A stretch of DNA of 56,297 nucleotides, taken from assembly GCA_023853785.1 (NCBI GenBank), contig JAJIRX010000901.1, positions 1-56,297 of the forward strand, in the 5' to 3' direction. Below, piece after piece: positions 11,568-25,400 of this stretch. Made by a program: the position numbers and the translations under genes. Source of the DNA: Psilocybe azurescens (lineage: Eukaryota > Basidiomycota > Agaricomycetes > Agaricales > Agrocybaceae). The first letter of the stretch is position 1, and each line of letters begins with the position of its first letter. Below the pieces are notes generated by a model. The model worked only from the letters and a program-made list of their open reading frames with translations. It was not told where the DNA came from and did no database searches.

Positions 11568-13172
11568 TCATGAACCTTGCTTTGTCTTGAATCGTAACAG
11601 AGGAGCAAGGCCTGATGAAGCGCAAGCCTTTTTCAAGAACTCGTGCTAGAAGAGAAGAAAGCATACAGCGCGTTAAGCACCGATCACAAAGTGAACCTTA
11701 CCAAAAAAAAAAAAAGCTTACCTCAAGCAACTCATTCGCCGTCGCTCGACTACCCACGTCCACACACAGACACACCGCCAAGAAGCCCTTTAGCTCACGA
11801 CTCAGAGCCTCCGGTTTCTTCAACGTCGGCGTCCCATTCGTCGCGATCAGATACAACGCCTTGAGCGGTTCCTCGTCCAGGTACGGCGGTTCGTTCTCAA
11901 TCATCTCAATGGCCATGATACCCAAGGACCAGATGTCGACTTTGGCACCATACTCCTTTTGCTTAACGACTTCGGGTGCCATCCAGTACGGCGTGCCCAC
12001 CATCGTGGCGCGTTTTGACTTTTGGTCGGTGAGCTTGGCGCAGAAACCCGAAATCGGCTGCAAACAAATAATGATCCAATGAATAATCATATCATACACG
12101 GTGCAGATCGCTAGGAAAAGGAAAAGGAAGTGCAAGAACGTACTGATTTTGACCCGGCCTTGCGCATCGAGCAGAACGTTATCGGACTTGATGTCACGAT
12201 GGATGATGCTCTGGCTGTGCAGATGACCTAGCCCTCTGCAAGTCTAAAGTAGTTTAAACCCCAATCAGTCCCCGATCCCACATTCGATTAAAAAAAGTAA
12301 AACGGGTCCTACCTCAAGACAGATACTAGAAATCTGGTCCTCCTCAAGCTGGTTATTCTCGATAATATCCGTCAAGGCACCACCTTCCATATACTCCATG
12401 ACCACCCAAAGCTCGTTGTTCTTGACGAGATACGATTCCAGGAAATTGACGATATTCGGATGCTGCGACTCCTTCATGACCAGGATCTCGTTGACGATGA
12501 GCTCTTTTCGCGGCTGATGCGACAGGTCCATCTCTTTGATAGCCACTTTCTTGCCAGTGGACAGAGTTTTGGCGACGTACACGTGTCCGGAAGCACTGAT
12601 CGCCGATAACGAAAGGATATAATAGAAAAGGGTGAAAAGAAAAAAGGACATTCATCAGCATCAAGTTCACAGGCATTCTGACGCCCAAAATGTTGAAGGG
12701 AGCATCCCAACACCGCCCCGCACGGGCAATAGGAGTGGGAGTGGGAACAGACAGAGAATGGCTTAAAAAGCAGAGAGAAAGAAACACTCACCCTTGACCG
12801 ACTTTCTTGATCTTGCTGTACAGCAATTTGGGATCATCGTCGCTCACAACCTGTCGGAGCTTCTCCATGATCTGAACCTCCGTCATAGTGCTGATCCGCT
12901 TCTCCTTCTCCTTGGGTTTCTCCAGGGCAGCGGCAGCGGCGGCGACACCGCCATTGGCAGCCAACTTCACAGGTTTCTCTTGCGCCTGAATCTGCACCTT
13001 CTTCGATGGCTGAAGGGGCAGGACGGGCGGTGGGCCGGTGGTAGATCCAGCTGCGCCTGACGCTGGCTGCGAGGCCGGAGCGCTCGTTGCAGGAGACGAT
13101 TTCGATGGCGCAATCGGGGGCCGCGGCAGATCCTTGGTTCTTCTGCTGAGATTGCTGGTACCGATCTTCTTG

Positions 13173-13203
<31 letters not shown>

Positions 13204-14650
13204 TGCCACTGCTCGGTCCTCGCCTCCTGTTGTCGTTGACTTTGCTCCTGCTGCCATAGCTGATCCTGCCGTTCTTGCTGTTGCCGTGTCTGCTGATCTG
13301 GCAAAGGCGGTAACGATTCGTTTCTGGCAGGGATCGCGCTAGCCGGCGGTCCTTGCGCCTTCGTGCGGGCGCGTAGATCGGCAGCATTAGGCGTCAAATC
13401 CACTTTGCTTGATTGGCCAGAACCACCAGGTGCTGGGGGTGCAGGCCTGGTCGCAGAAATCAGAGGTCGAGGAGGCGCTGCTCGCGATGCCTGAGGAAGG
13501 GTGGGAATAGGGAGAGGTCCTCTAGGACCTTGGACGGTGGAGATCGCGCTGGCAACATGCGATCCGTTTACAAGTTCCGCAGCTCGTGCGGCCGCACTAG
13601 GGAGATTATCGCTATCGCCTCCTAGGCCAGGTGGAGACGATTCCTGTCGTTTAATACCTGGTCTCCCGTTGTCATTCAGTTTGCTTGCGCCACCGAATCC
13701 TGTTCCGGCATTGAAGCGAGCAGGAGCACCTGATAACGATTTAAGAATGATTACTCGGCTTGAAACACGAGAAAGACTCACCAAGAGACATGTCCTCGAG
13801 CTCTCGCTTCTGATGATCCGTGTAAAATTCCAAGACATCCAACACAGCTTGAGGATCCTTTGCGTAATCTTCTCTCGTAATTGCGGATTTCGTTAGCAAT
13901 TTGCTCCATTGTTCAGGCATACCCTGCGATGTGGCACTTCAGCATTGGCAACGCTCCAATACGGCTGGAACACGCACCGTGAATGCGCCCGAGAGAGGGT
14001 CGAAGCCAACATGAACTTTATGGACAAAGTTCGTCGGGTTGCTAACGCCCATGAGCGGGCTCCTCGAATAGACATCGTCCAACCAGCCATAAAGTTCCTC
14101 GTCACTCTTCAAGGCGATGAAATATTTTCGATCTTTAGCTTCTAGAGATAGACAATAAGGTTTCATATCTATGCGCTCAACATTTGCAATGTCACGAAGC
14201 CATATGACGCTTTGTTGAGGTGATGACTGCAGATTAGCAGAGCCATCAATACAACGGAAACAACAGAAAAAAAGATGGATGGCATCGATAACTCACCTCG
14301 CTTTTATGAATCGAAAGCATCTGTTCTTTGAGCACAAGCCACTTCCTCTGAAATAACCAGTTGCCAAAGCCGTCTTCTTTCATGCTGACAGCACCACTTC
14401 TAACGATCTGCGAGTTGACTGCATCGTCCGGGCCACGATTTGGCGAGCCACCGATGCCCGAGTAAGGAAAGGTGTAGGATGAACCTGAAGGAGACGAGGG
14501 CGTGAAAGTGAAAGAGGAGTTGTAACCAGAGCTGGCCAGGGAGGCGTTGCTTGTGTAACCTGGCGCGTTGTCTGTACCGCGTCGCTGGGGTGCCTGTGGT
14601 GCTGGACGTGAAGGGGTAAGAGAAGCCTGTGTCACTTGATGATATGCCAT
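11568..14650 (-). CDS. CLA4: PAK-type Ser/Thr protein kinase Cla4 (PH + CRIB + kinase)
   Basis: A Cdc42/Rac effector kinase acting at polarised growth sites, septa and in mating and hyphal morphogenesis. Eight exons fit GT-AG rules: 14297-14650, 13978-14226, 13782-13923, 12792-13729, 12313-12595, 12144-12243, 11722-12057, 11568-11645. Domains in order: a Ser/Pro-rich N-terminus; a PH domain ([20 protein letters not shown] to [17 protein letters not shown]); a CRIB motif ([15 protein letters not shown], 14010-14050); a long Pro/Gln-rich linker with polyQ; then the kinase with glycine loop [12 protein letters not shown], catalytic [16 protein letters not shown] split over an intron, and GTPYWMAPE. 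The PH domain separates Cla4 from Ste20. The linker frame changes after the polyQ; altering the run of five C (plus-strand G5 at 13116-13120) restores one frame. A 64-67 nt intron starting at 13209 would also fix it but has a poor donor. Confidence 0.93.
11702..11715 (-). repeat. Polypyrimidine (T13) run inside the last CLA4 intron
   Basis: Thirteen A on the plus strand lie directly after the splice donor of the last CLA4 intron (donor at 11721, acceptor at 11646). It is intronic and does not affect the product. Confidence 0.8.
13161..13200 (-). repeat. CAG trinucleotide run encoding polyglutamine in Cla4
   Basis: The minus strand reads (CAG)n for about ten units at 13171-13200. In the frame of the PH and CRIB exons it codes for glutamine; in the frame of the kinase exon the same bases would code for serine. 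Gln-rich flanks ([19 protein letters not shown]) support the glutamine frame. Confidence 0.85.
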
Positions 14651-17600
14651 ATTTCACGGTCGATATCTGTTCTGGTCGTGATATGCGGATTGTGCGACGA
14701 TGATCAATGCACGCTCGGTATCGGGGGGAAAGACCGAACGATCGTTGGGCAGGATAAGCGGTCCTTGAAAGGGGTATATGTGCCTTTGAGCAGGATGTCG
14801 TTAAGAAGAACCCTGTGGTGATATGTGGACCTGCGTCGGCGTCGTGGACGGTGACGACGAGGGACTTCGTAAGTGTACAAGCTGGGTGTCTGAGACCAGC
14901 GAGGAGAGCAGACTTCGGATGGGCCTTGTTTGCATACAGCATTGCCACTGCCTCGGATCTATCCGGACAACCTCTGTCACTAAGGGAACCACCCCCAAAC
15001 ACTGTTCACTGGGTTCCACTGCCTCCTGCCTTCCACTCTTCTGTAGTATTTAATCCTTATCGCTGGCCACCATAATAAAAATCCAATATCTACGACATAA
15101 GGTAGCAAGACTCACAGAGACCAACTCGGTTTCTCAGCAGACTCGGCATTATCACCTAATCCACTGCGGTAAGGACATTCACCGGAACCAAATAATTATC
15201 GGGCATACATACAGGGGTATTCGTGATACCAAGCAGCGGGGCGCTTAAGAATGCGGATGTCCAAAAATAAATCGAAACACTTACTCTAGTGTCCTTTCTT
15301 CCTGTCTTCTCTCCTTCAGTAATGAGCCTGATGTACATTGGTCGTTTCAGATTTAGTGTTTCTGTCCGTCTATTCGAGACTTTCCACTGTAGCAAGCTGA
15401 TGTTGTCTCCTCCGAGGACGTCTGGATACACTCGGATAAACTCGTCTGTAACCGCCTGTCAGACCACAATTGCGATGGTTACTGGTACAAATCGCACCTA
15501 TAGGCCTCCGCGTGTCTTGAGGACCGTCTTGCCCATCGTCTGTGTGTACAGGTGCCCATGCTCAGTGCTGAGTGCCTGTTCAGACCACCTCCTTTCCCTC
15601 CCATTCATTGTGCGAGATTGGGCGCTTGAGGATGCAATGGTTCAGCTGTGCCAGTATTTGCCCCTATTCCTCCGGCATTTGGGATGCCGGAGTCTTCCAT
15701 CATCGTCCACGAAGGAAGTTTTCGTTCACCTTCTATCTCAGGCTGGACCTCTGGGTAAGCGTAGCCTATTCTTCGTAGTCAATTCAAGAGTAACGAATGC
15801 AGTACTTTGTCCAGAACCGCCGGTGACTACAGCCCCTGCTGAGGGCAGAGCGCTTCATTTAAGCACAGGTACGCCATTCCAGGCGCCTATATTTAAAAGC
15901 CACGGACTAACCGAAGGATACATCAAAAGAGCAACATGGCTAATCAAGCCAGTCATGACGGACGAAATGGTGATAGTGGTGATAGAGTAGACCAGAATGC
16001 GAGGGCATTACCGCCATGAATCATTCATTCCAGAAGCACGTTTATGTATAAACGCAAGAAGGCGCTGAACTCTGTAGTCCGGGTCAAAAGGGGTTCAAGG
16101 GTAAGATCAACTAGGCCCCTAGTCCCGCCAACAGGCTGCGCGAGGTGTTTTATTTTTACATCAGGCCAATAGTTAGTACAAACACCGCCAGAGTTATGGC
16201 AAAAGGGGATAGCCAACGTAACAGAAGCTCAAACCCACTCCCAATTCCCGCATCGCTCTTAAGTGAGGTCGTTAGCCCAGTACTCTTAAATCGAAGCGAA
16301 GCAATGGGGTAGATACGTACTCAACTGCTGGATTTGAGTTCACAAGAAAGAGAACAACGTTGAGCAAAAGACAGTACCTCAAGCAGATTTTACTCTGGCT
16401 TTACGGGATCTAGACAGCGCCCAGCTACAGTAAAAAGGTCAAGAATAATCAAACAGCTTGCATACAGTTGTAAGTAATTCTAGGAGATTCTAGGCAACGA
16501 CTCACACAGGCGTGGTCGTCAAGAAGTTGAACGGCTACCGGTAACATCGTAAAAGTTAGCGAAAAATGAATCACTGGCAGGAAGCCATTACACCAGGCTA
16601 GTGGTATTACTCACAGATTCCAGACGCTTCTCACCGCTCTCCTCCGAGTCTCCCAGAATCAGTTCATAACGCCCATAATCAATCATTCCCAACAAGACCC
16701 ACGCTGCAGTAAATTACCTCAGATCTTCCATGGTCTTCTCAACATATGGTGCGTTCATCTCAGGTTGTACTACTGCGTAGCATCAGTCCTAATTCAATTT
16801 CCTCAGGCCATCAACGGTTTATAAATCTGACTGCAGCACATTTAGTTCTTAACGTTTCCAACAAATAGAGCAGTTGATTGCCTTTTAGATCTTCCATGAT
16901 CTTCTCAGCGTATAGGACGCTCATCTCATCGCATAACGACGTAGAATCAAACCTAATTCAAGTTCTTCAGGCAATCAGTCTAAATATCCGACTGCAGCAC
17001 ATGGAGTCACGCATTCTTTATGATCTATCAACAACCTCAGGTAAACCCAAAAAATCAACATCTACAGCCTAAGTGTCGTCCTGGAAGCGGTGGGGAAATA
17101 AGCTTTGGGTGCGAATGCAAATAGTAGCAATTCAAGTGCAGACAGTGTGAATCTTAAAACGCCACTGTATGGCTTTGACAAGTACACAGATACGTGCGTC
17201 AAATTAATCTTTCTTTAGTGACGAAACGAATGTCTGGTATGTATGTACTTCATTTTATGATATCAGTTAGATTTTCTCAGTCAACCATTGACATCGGACA
17301 ATAGACAATGTCCACTAAAGGCCTCCAAAGAAGTCCATTTTCCGGCCGAGTTTTATTCTTGGAGCCGCGCTCGGCGTATCACAATATCATCGGCACTGAA
17401 TATATGTTGAATATTTGCTGATCACACATCCACATCCACATCCACAATCATCAAGATACGAAAAGAGCATATAATTAAACTGAAGTGTTTACAACAGCGA
17501 TTTTCTTGCGAGTACAAACAAAAAGATAACAGAGGCTTCTAAATAATTGAGAATAAATATGCCTGCTCAAGAGCTCCATATTTAAGAGCCGGGGCTATCG

Positions 17601-17666
17601 TAGTAACAAACAAATCGATGATGATCAGAACTCCTAGCCAAATAAAAGTGTAGATGGAGAGAATAC
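14651..17666. other. CLA4 5' flank and intergenic DNA with weak gene-like pieces
   Basis: Bases 14651-15100 are the CLA4 upstream region. Between 15156 and 15990 there are overlapping ORFs on both strands; a minus-strand piece at 15265-15431 (VYPDVLGGDNISLLQWKVS) looks protein-like and follows a possible acceptor, but I cannot build a full gene or name it. Nothing supported between 16000 and 16700. A diverged tandem repeat lies at 16721-17001. Confidence 0.35.
16721..17001 (+). repeat. Diverged tandem duplication, copies about 166 bp apart
   Basis: Copy 1 (16721-16841) and copy 2 (16887-17001) share agatcttccatg-tcttctca at the start, cctaattcaa in the middle and gactgcagcacat at the end, with many substitutions and small indels between. 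No coding potential is obvious. It may be a remnant of a larger repeat family. Confidence 0.7.
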
Positions 17667-19338
<1,672 letters not shown>

Positions 19339-19425
19339 TGGTAATTCGACTGTAAAGCTGATGAGCTGTGTATGAAGAGGGAAGTACTTGGATATCCTGA
19401 AGATTTGAAGGCCCAAAGTAAACGT

Positions 19426-19433
19426 CTTTTATA
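19426..19433 (-). promoter_or_regulatory. TATA box of the peroxidase gene
   Basis: The minus strand reads TATAAAAG, 88-95 bp upstream of the peroxidase start codon, a usual distance for a strongly regulated secreted enzyme. I did not find a convincing metal-response element (TGCRCNC) in the upstream region by eye. Confidence 0.55.
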
Positions 19434-21518
19434 CACTGGATTATGCCAGGTACAAGTCATTTCATGAGAGTGTCTCCTTCCAAAAGCGAATGGTCAAGAT
19501 GGTAAAATGTTCCCGAAATATCTTCAGTGCCGTAGATGAATCCAAGGGATTGGCACGGTGTAAGCGTGCGATGTTATGCAAAGGGATCATGAAGTGACCA
19601 GACGTCTTGAAAATCTCTGTGATGTTGGAATGCTGACCATGATCTGCTTTCACGGTCATTTTACCTTTACCACGCTTTCGGTAGACACACAGATGGACAG
19701 CCCGTAATAGCGGTCGCTCACATGCCGATACTCCTCTGAGAGTTACAACCCGTCGCGCTCGCTGTCCCAGGAATAACTGGATGTCCTGGTATTCAGGGCC
19801 ATTTGAAACGCGTCATTGTCACGGCCTTCGAGGTACACGGAACGCGTGTCGAGGACCGGTAAGGATGGATTTCCCATACCACAGGTCCGTTCTCCCAGGT
19901 AAAGATTGTTCATGGAATGGAAAGAAGGACAGCCAGCTAATGGGGGTGGGAGGAGGTCGTATACCCAAGTTTGGGACGATCTAGAGGCGATGATTGACCA
20001 CTTTGACGATCAAGGTCGAGGATAGCCACCACTTTAATTGGTCTTTCCACGCCTATGTTCGGGAATCCGGGAGCGGCAATGACCGTCACGGGTTTCGCAT
20101 GGAATCAATGGCCCGAAGAAAACAAGCGTGGTTACTGAATTTATAAATAAACACCCGCGTGTCAAAATGAAGGTTGGCACTTACCATATCGACCTGACAG
20201 AATAATATTGACACTTCAGTCACATAAGATGTAAAAGAATACTCTCAAGCTCTTCGAAAATGATATGTATCTCGGTATATGCACCCAGTATTGACCTCAA
20301 TATTAAATATTGGGATACAGATCCTCTGATGAGATATATAGTCAAGATTTAAGAGCGGACATGACAGTGACAACCGATAGACAGATAGTTGCTGCAAGTA
20401 TGAAGGCGTAAATGCCGACAGATGGCGGTGAGAGATGACCAGTGACTAGTGACCAGTGAGGACCAGGACATAGATGCGTGTTGTACCGAGGCGAACAAAC
20501 ATTTCAGACCAGATACCCCCAATTGAAAACGTATTAGTCGTTAAGTGAAAACACTTCAGCGTATCGAATCAACATAGTGGCTCTGGGATAGAGGTGCCAA
20601 GAGGAAGGCACAGAGGTTGTCTGAGCGTAAGATCGGAGAGGTCGGCGCTACTTTGGACAAGCAAGAGACCTCCAGAGTCACTGCAGAATGTTTCAGAGCT
20701 TAATTGATTTGATTCTCGGACGGCAGTGACCAGAATCCGTCGTCTTGGGGCCCATGGCAGAGCTGAGATAGATCCGCAATATAGAGTCATCCAATGGTCC
20801 TGCGAGCGCCTGTTGAGCCTACGAGTCAGGTTATAGCGGTCCAAAGAACCATTTAACAGCAGACCGACGCACCAAATGTGTTACGATTGTGAGGGGTCGA
20901 TTTCTGTGGGCGAGCGCCAGGATTCCGTGCTTTAAACTACGAGAGAAGAGCTTCAGTTCTCACACCTCTGCTGCGCGTCCGTAGCTGACATGGCAACCAC
21001 ACCTCGATGCTCTAAGCGCTCCGCAGGACCATTGAAATTATGAGAATGAAATGACAGTTCCGCAGCACAATTACTTATCTCCCTTCATTCAAATTACACT
21101 AGAGGCCGCCAGATAGGGTCGATGTATAGCATACTGATAAAATGCAGTGGGAGGGAACGATTGTTTCGACAGTGCTGTGGTGGACCGAGGACTTGGTTGC
21201 GAAACGAGTTAGCGGGGTGATGCGAACTTTAATTGATATTCGACGCCATCGTTGTGGATTTAAGGACTCCTTGCGTCGACGCAATTTCTTCGGATCCACC
21301 TCTGGCTTTCCTTTCGATCGTGAACTAGAGATGAGGACAGATGATGAAGCTTCTTTTGGACAACGACATCCTAACTGCCGAGGATTTGCCCTCAAAACAG
21401 CATGGACATCATGGACCAGTTAGATGTATGCATGGATCAGACACTGAATCGCCACATAGGCTTCACCGATATATCTCAAGCTTACTGCGCCAATCAGGAT
21501 GTATAAAATGCATTTGCA
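19434..21518. other. Intergenic; no supported gene
   Basis: Contains the peroxidase upstream region and short overlapping ORFs (for example 20569-20844 minus; 21099-21423 on both strands) with no recognisable domain. The 21.1-21.4 kb ORFs on opposite strands are mutual shadows. Confidence 0.4.
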
Positions 21519-21956
21519 CTACTTTTTGGTTGCTCTAGATAGCCATTGTAAGCAAGTATGAAACCATGCTAGGACATAACACACCTAAATGTAAATCTCT
21601 TCTTTGTGAAAGAAAACTCCCCAAGCTTATGTCCAACCATGTCCTGCGTAACGAGTACAGGCTCGTAGTCTTTCCCGTTGTGCACCAGAAATCGGACACT
21701 TGGACATAATACGTCAGAGTTGACATGAAACTAGCTATAAAATGGTACTCACCCGACAAAATTTGGGAGAATAGTGCAAGCACGCGCCTGTGTCTTTATT
21801 GGAACGTGGTTCGTCAGTGCTTCCCGCAGATCGTGAAAGGGGACGAAATAAGGGCCTAGGGCAAAGGAATAAGCGTGTCGTACTTTCAGCTTTTTTAAGG
21901 TACTCACCCTTCCAGGCTGAACGCCCAGACTTCAACAGAATTTGACTTGGGCGCAT
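21519..21956 (-). CDS. RSM19: Mitochondrial small-subunit ribosomal protein S19 (uS19m), nuclear-encoded
   Basis: A structural protein of the mitochondrial small ribosomal subunit head that contacts rRNA. Four exons (21908-21956, 21753-21855, 21585-21698, 21519-21534) join to 93 residues with intact frame. Signature segments are [20 protein letters not shown]-like [19 protein letters not shown] and the family hallmark [19 protein letters not shown]. The length matches bacterial and mitochondrial S19. The start at 21956 ([17 protein letters not shown]) begins almost directly at the family domain, so there is no long cleavable presequence; import would rely on a basic N-terminus. The last exon is only 16 nt, coding for part of Arg then ATKK. 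The neighbouring gene-like ORF at 22144 is divergent. Confidence 0.95.
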
Positions 21957-22143
21957 CCCAGATTAGTGTCCTCGCTGTATCGAATAGTGACAAGAGGTCG
22001 TTGCGGTTGTTCACTTTTTCCGATATCACGTGCGCGATGACGGAGTCATCCAAATAAGAATAAATATAATGTTTCATAGGGGCTTATTTCGTAGCTGACA
22101 ACCCTTCCGCTCTGCCAAAGTCCCCTTCCTACGCACTTTTTTT

Positions 22144-22437
22144 ATGCCTATATCTACACTTTTTATCAGGGTTGCTTGTAATCTACTAAAAGTACCATTT
22201 CTCATGGACACAGGCATCTTCAAGATCAGTCACTTGGAGGCTCGAGCATATGTAGCCACGCGATCGGGATACTATTACATGACGAACGCTCGTGTAGGGG
22301 CCTGGTATAACGATAATGGAGGGGAATTGGACGCTCAGAAAGGCACTAAGATTAGTGCTCGATTACCCCAGGATACGATCACCGCGGGGCTCAATCCATT
22401 CGTTGCTCGGGCTGAAGCCATACTACAAAACAAGTAG
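22144..22437 (+). CDS. Possible small hypothetical protein, 97 aa
   Basis: A single open frame starts 187 bp from the S19 start in divergent orientation. The product has a hydrophobic-leaning N-terminus and a compact charged remainder (LEARAYVATRSGYYYMTNAR; GAWYNDNGGELDAQKGTK; TAGLNPFVARAEAILQNK). The composition is protein-like, but I recognise no family and see no introns. It may be an exon of a longer gene or a chance ORF. Confidence 0.3.
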   Translation: MPISTLFIRVACNLLKVPFLMDTGIFKISHLEARAYVATRSGYYYMTNARVGAWYNDNGGELDAQKGTKISARLPQDTITAGLNPFVARAEAILQNK

Positions 22438-25400
22438 CCATCCGGCGGTAGGTTGAAGGCACGATAATCAGTTAGTTCTATTGTTGTGACATTTCTTATT
22501 CTTCGAAGGTTCATGAGAGTGGCGGCGTATCAATCTATTCCGCACTCATATTAGAGGGATTGATTAGATTGATCAAACTGAGACAAAGAAACCAGCCACT
22601 GAAAACTTTCTTTCCTCCGGCGACGGTTACCAAAATTCTTCCGCACAATATTCCAAGAACGGTAGGCGTATCCCCTTCCATGCCCACCATATCCTGATCA
22701 TCGTCCGGCCGCGTATATGAGAGACTCTACTCGGAGTGTTCGTGCCTTCGACATTGACCCCGATGGTCGTAGAACATAACGGACGGCAGAGATTGATTGT
22801 GGCGGGAGCTGAAGGACAAGGATGTCCTATTACCCTACAATACATACGGAGGACCGCCCAAATATGTCAAATGAGGTATACCCAATCGGCTAACCAGGAT
22901 TGTAATAAGAGGATATCCAGGTCCAGGATTCCTTGAGTCGACTTTCTGGCAATTTCGATATATCAACAGGGCTACCGAACCCAAATAGCATGGGAAACCC
23001 CGAAGGACATCGCAGCGAGAATACCCGCTGATTCAGCATGGTGTTTGTATTCTTCGATGTCTTTGAGACCTACGGCTCCTAGAGGCGGACGCCCATACCA
23101 GTGATCTCCTGTTGGAAGAAATTCCTAATTCATCGTTACCGCTTTCTCCTTCTAGCCCGCTAATCTTACCTATTCATCACCCTACTTTCGATACTGTTGT
23201 ATCTAGTGTATAATTTGATTAAAATATAGTAAAACTGTAAAAGTAAAGTATGCATCCCGTAGTCGATCCACCTTCTCACACAAATTTCAATAACAACAAG
23301 GTAGATAACCACATTGTAGTGTGGCATAAATGCTATATTTATATCGCATTGTGTTTCAAAGTTCAAACACGCGCCCACTTCCTTTACACTTCACATTGAA
23401 TGACACAGGTATAGATCGTCCAATACTCAAAACCTGATTGGACGTGCTTATTGCAAGGCTGAACCAAAATATTCACACAGGGAATGACAAACGCTAATGT
23501 GACACTCTCAAGACATTGAAATCTTCAACAGTCATTCCCTCGACTTATCAATGGAAGTGTGAATCGAGTGATATTCCGGGTGGCATACACACGTACAAGT
23601 TCTGATGACAGAAAAAGTCCCATCGTTAGAATGAAGCGACATATTTTATGATGCACGTTGAGGTCGGCAGACAACCGCCTTGTCCCTTCGACAATACTTC
23701 CCGGTGATGACGTCTGGGGACAACTAAAATGGCGTGCAGGGAGGCTAATAGCCTGACACATGTATCAGCTTCAGCCGTCAAACCATGTACGCATGACTGT
23801 AGCTAGCAGGCTTCTGGTCTCTTGGATGATAACAACTTTTTACATCGATTTTATCTCCTGTAGGAGCTGGATTTTTATCAAGAACGACTGATCAATTCAA
23901 TTTAAATATTCAGCCGGGTCAAGGACATAGTTGTGCACTGACTTCTACCGAGCATAGACTCTCATGTATAAGAAAATCGGAATAAGGATCAGACTCACTA
24001 GTAGCAAACCTAAAGTGGGCTCAACCTTTGCTCAAGTGCTGCAAGAAATTAAAAGCCGGATACGATAATCTAGAAGAAAGAAGATCATATTCTGCGTCTT
24101 TATGGACATAATCGAGGGTATTCACTGTGGATTCTAGTAGTGAACGAAGAAAGGCATTCCGAAGATGGTAACAGAGGAGAATTGTCGGTATTATAGTCTG
24201 CCAAGATATTTGACTATGAGAATTGTCCAGATGGAAGACTACGGCTATTGCAGCTTGCTGTGAAAAATTGGAGGTAAGTTAGAACAAGCCGGCAGCATGC
24301 AGAGTGATGTCGTCGCGTTGCCGTATAACCGATTAATGATGTTTAAGTCGATGGCATACCCGCTTTGTAGTTATCCATGGGCCGGCGCTCGTTCAAGCAC
24401 AGGCGACCACCCAACATTAGAGACCGTGAGGATTGAGTGGGTCCATGGAAGTCATTGATGACCCATCGATTGCAGGAAAGTAGCAAGATAGCGGAGAGTT
24501 GGAATACAGAGGTTCCATTCCTTGGGCAAACACCGTGTAACATGCGCGTTTTCAGGAACCTCGTGGGAGACTATCAGTCGGCGAGAACACTTCCTTCAAG
24601 GCACACATCCGGTTATTTGGCATTCGAACATATCATATCCACATTCGAAGACGGACATAAACCGACCTCGAAGGCTTCGACTTCGAATGGGAAGTCACCC
24701 TAGAATGGCAAAATGCCATTGGTCATGACCTCGAAGGAGTGTAGTCAATCCGATAGAAATGGATATCGAAGCTCACTGTTGAAGGGGATGTGGTGAATTT
24801 TGATGAATTGAGATAGTTTCTCCCTTGAGAGTCATGCGGAATGTAGACGGATGAGGAGTACCTTCAGACCAATTTGTTCACTCTGCTCCGTTTCCGTTGA
24901 GATATACTCAGGCACTGATTCGGCAAGTTCTATTTCGAGATTACTTTCTGGATAACATCTCTGCTTGAGATCATCTTCTCAGGGCAATAAGTATTTCTGA
25001 ATCGTAGATGCCGGCCGGCCAATGTTAAGGCCTCGATCTTCGAAAGAACTCAGCGCTGTGCACCAATTGAGCACTGCACCTTGGGCTGTCGTGCTCGTCA
25101 GAAAAGCAAATTGCAGACAATTTGGCGAGGCACATCTCAGGCAATGCCCATGAAGTGGAACTAATGATAGACCGGCATGTAGCCAGGCCGTGTGCATCAA
25201 TAAAATATAAAGCAGGACCAATAGACACGGGTGCAGAGACCAAGATTGAATGCGTGAATGTGCAACAAAAAAAAAACAAGTCAATGCTTGAGAGAGTAGA
25301 CTCGCGGAATATGTAGTTCCGGAAAAGCTACCCGAAACTGACAATGAGTTGGAGCTTCTCATCCCTTCATAGAGCGTCTGCCCGCAAACTGATGTCGCTC

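Noticed and set aside
12967..13387. Polyalanine and polyserine readings of the CAG run in CLA4
   Set aside because: These are other-frame readings of the glutamine tract; only the glutamine frame continues from the PH-CRIB exons.
15289..15990. 233-codon open frame on the plus strand
   Set aside because: No domain-like pattern, composition is Ser/Leu/Val-rich without conserved blocks, and a more protein-like piece lies on the opposite strand; probably a chance ORF.
22736..22936. Weak resemblance to a gamma-glutamyltranspeptidase-like segment (VVEHNGRQRLIVAGAEG)
   Set aside because: No catalytic Thr region or neighbouring exons; the match is too short to support.
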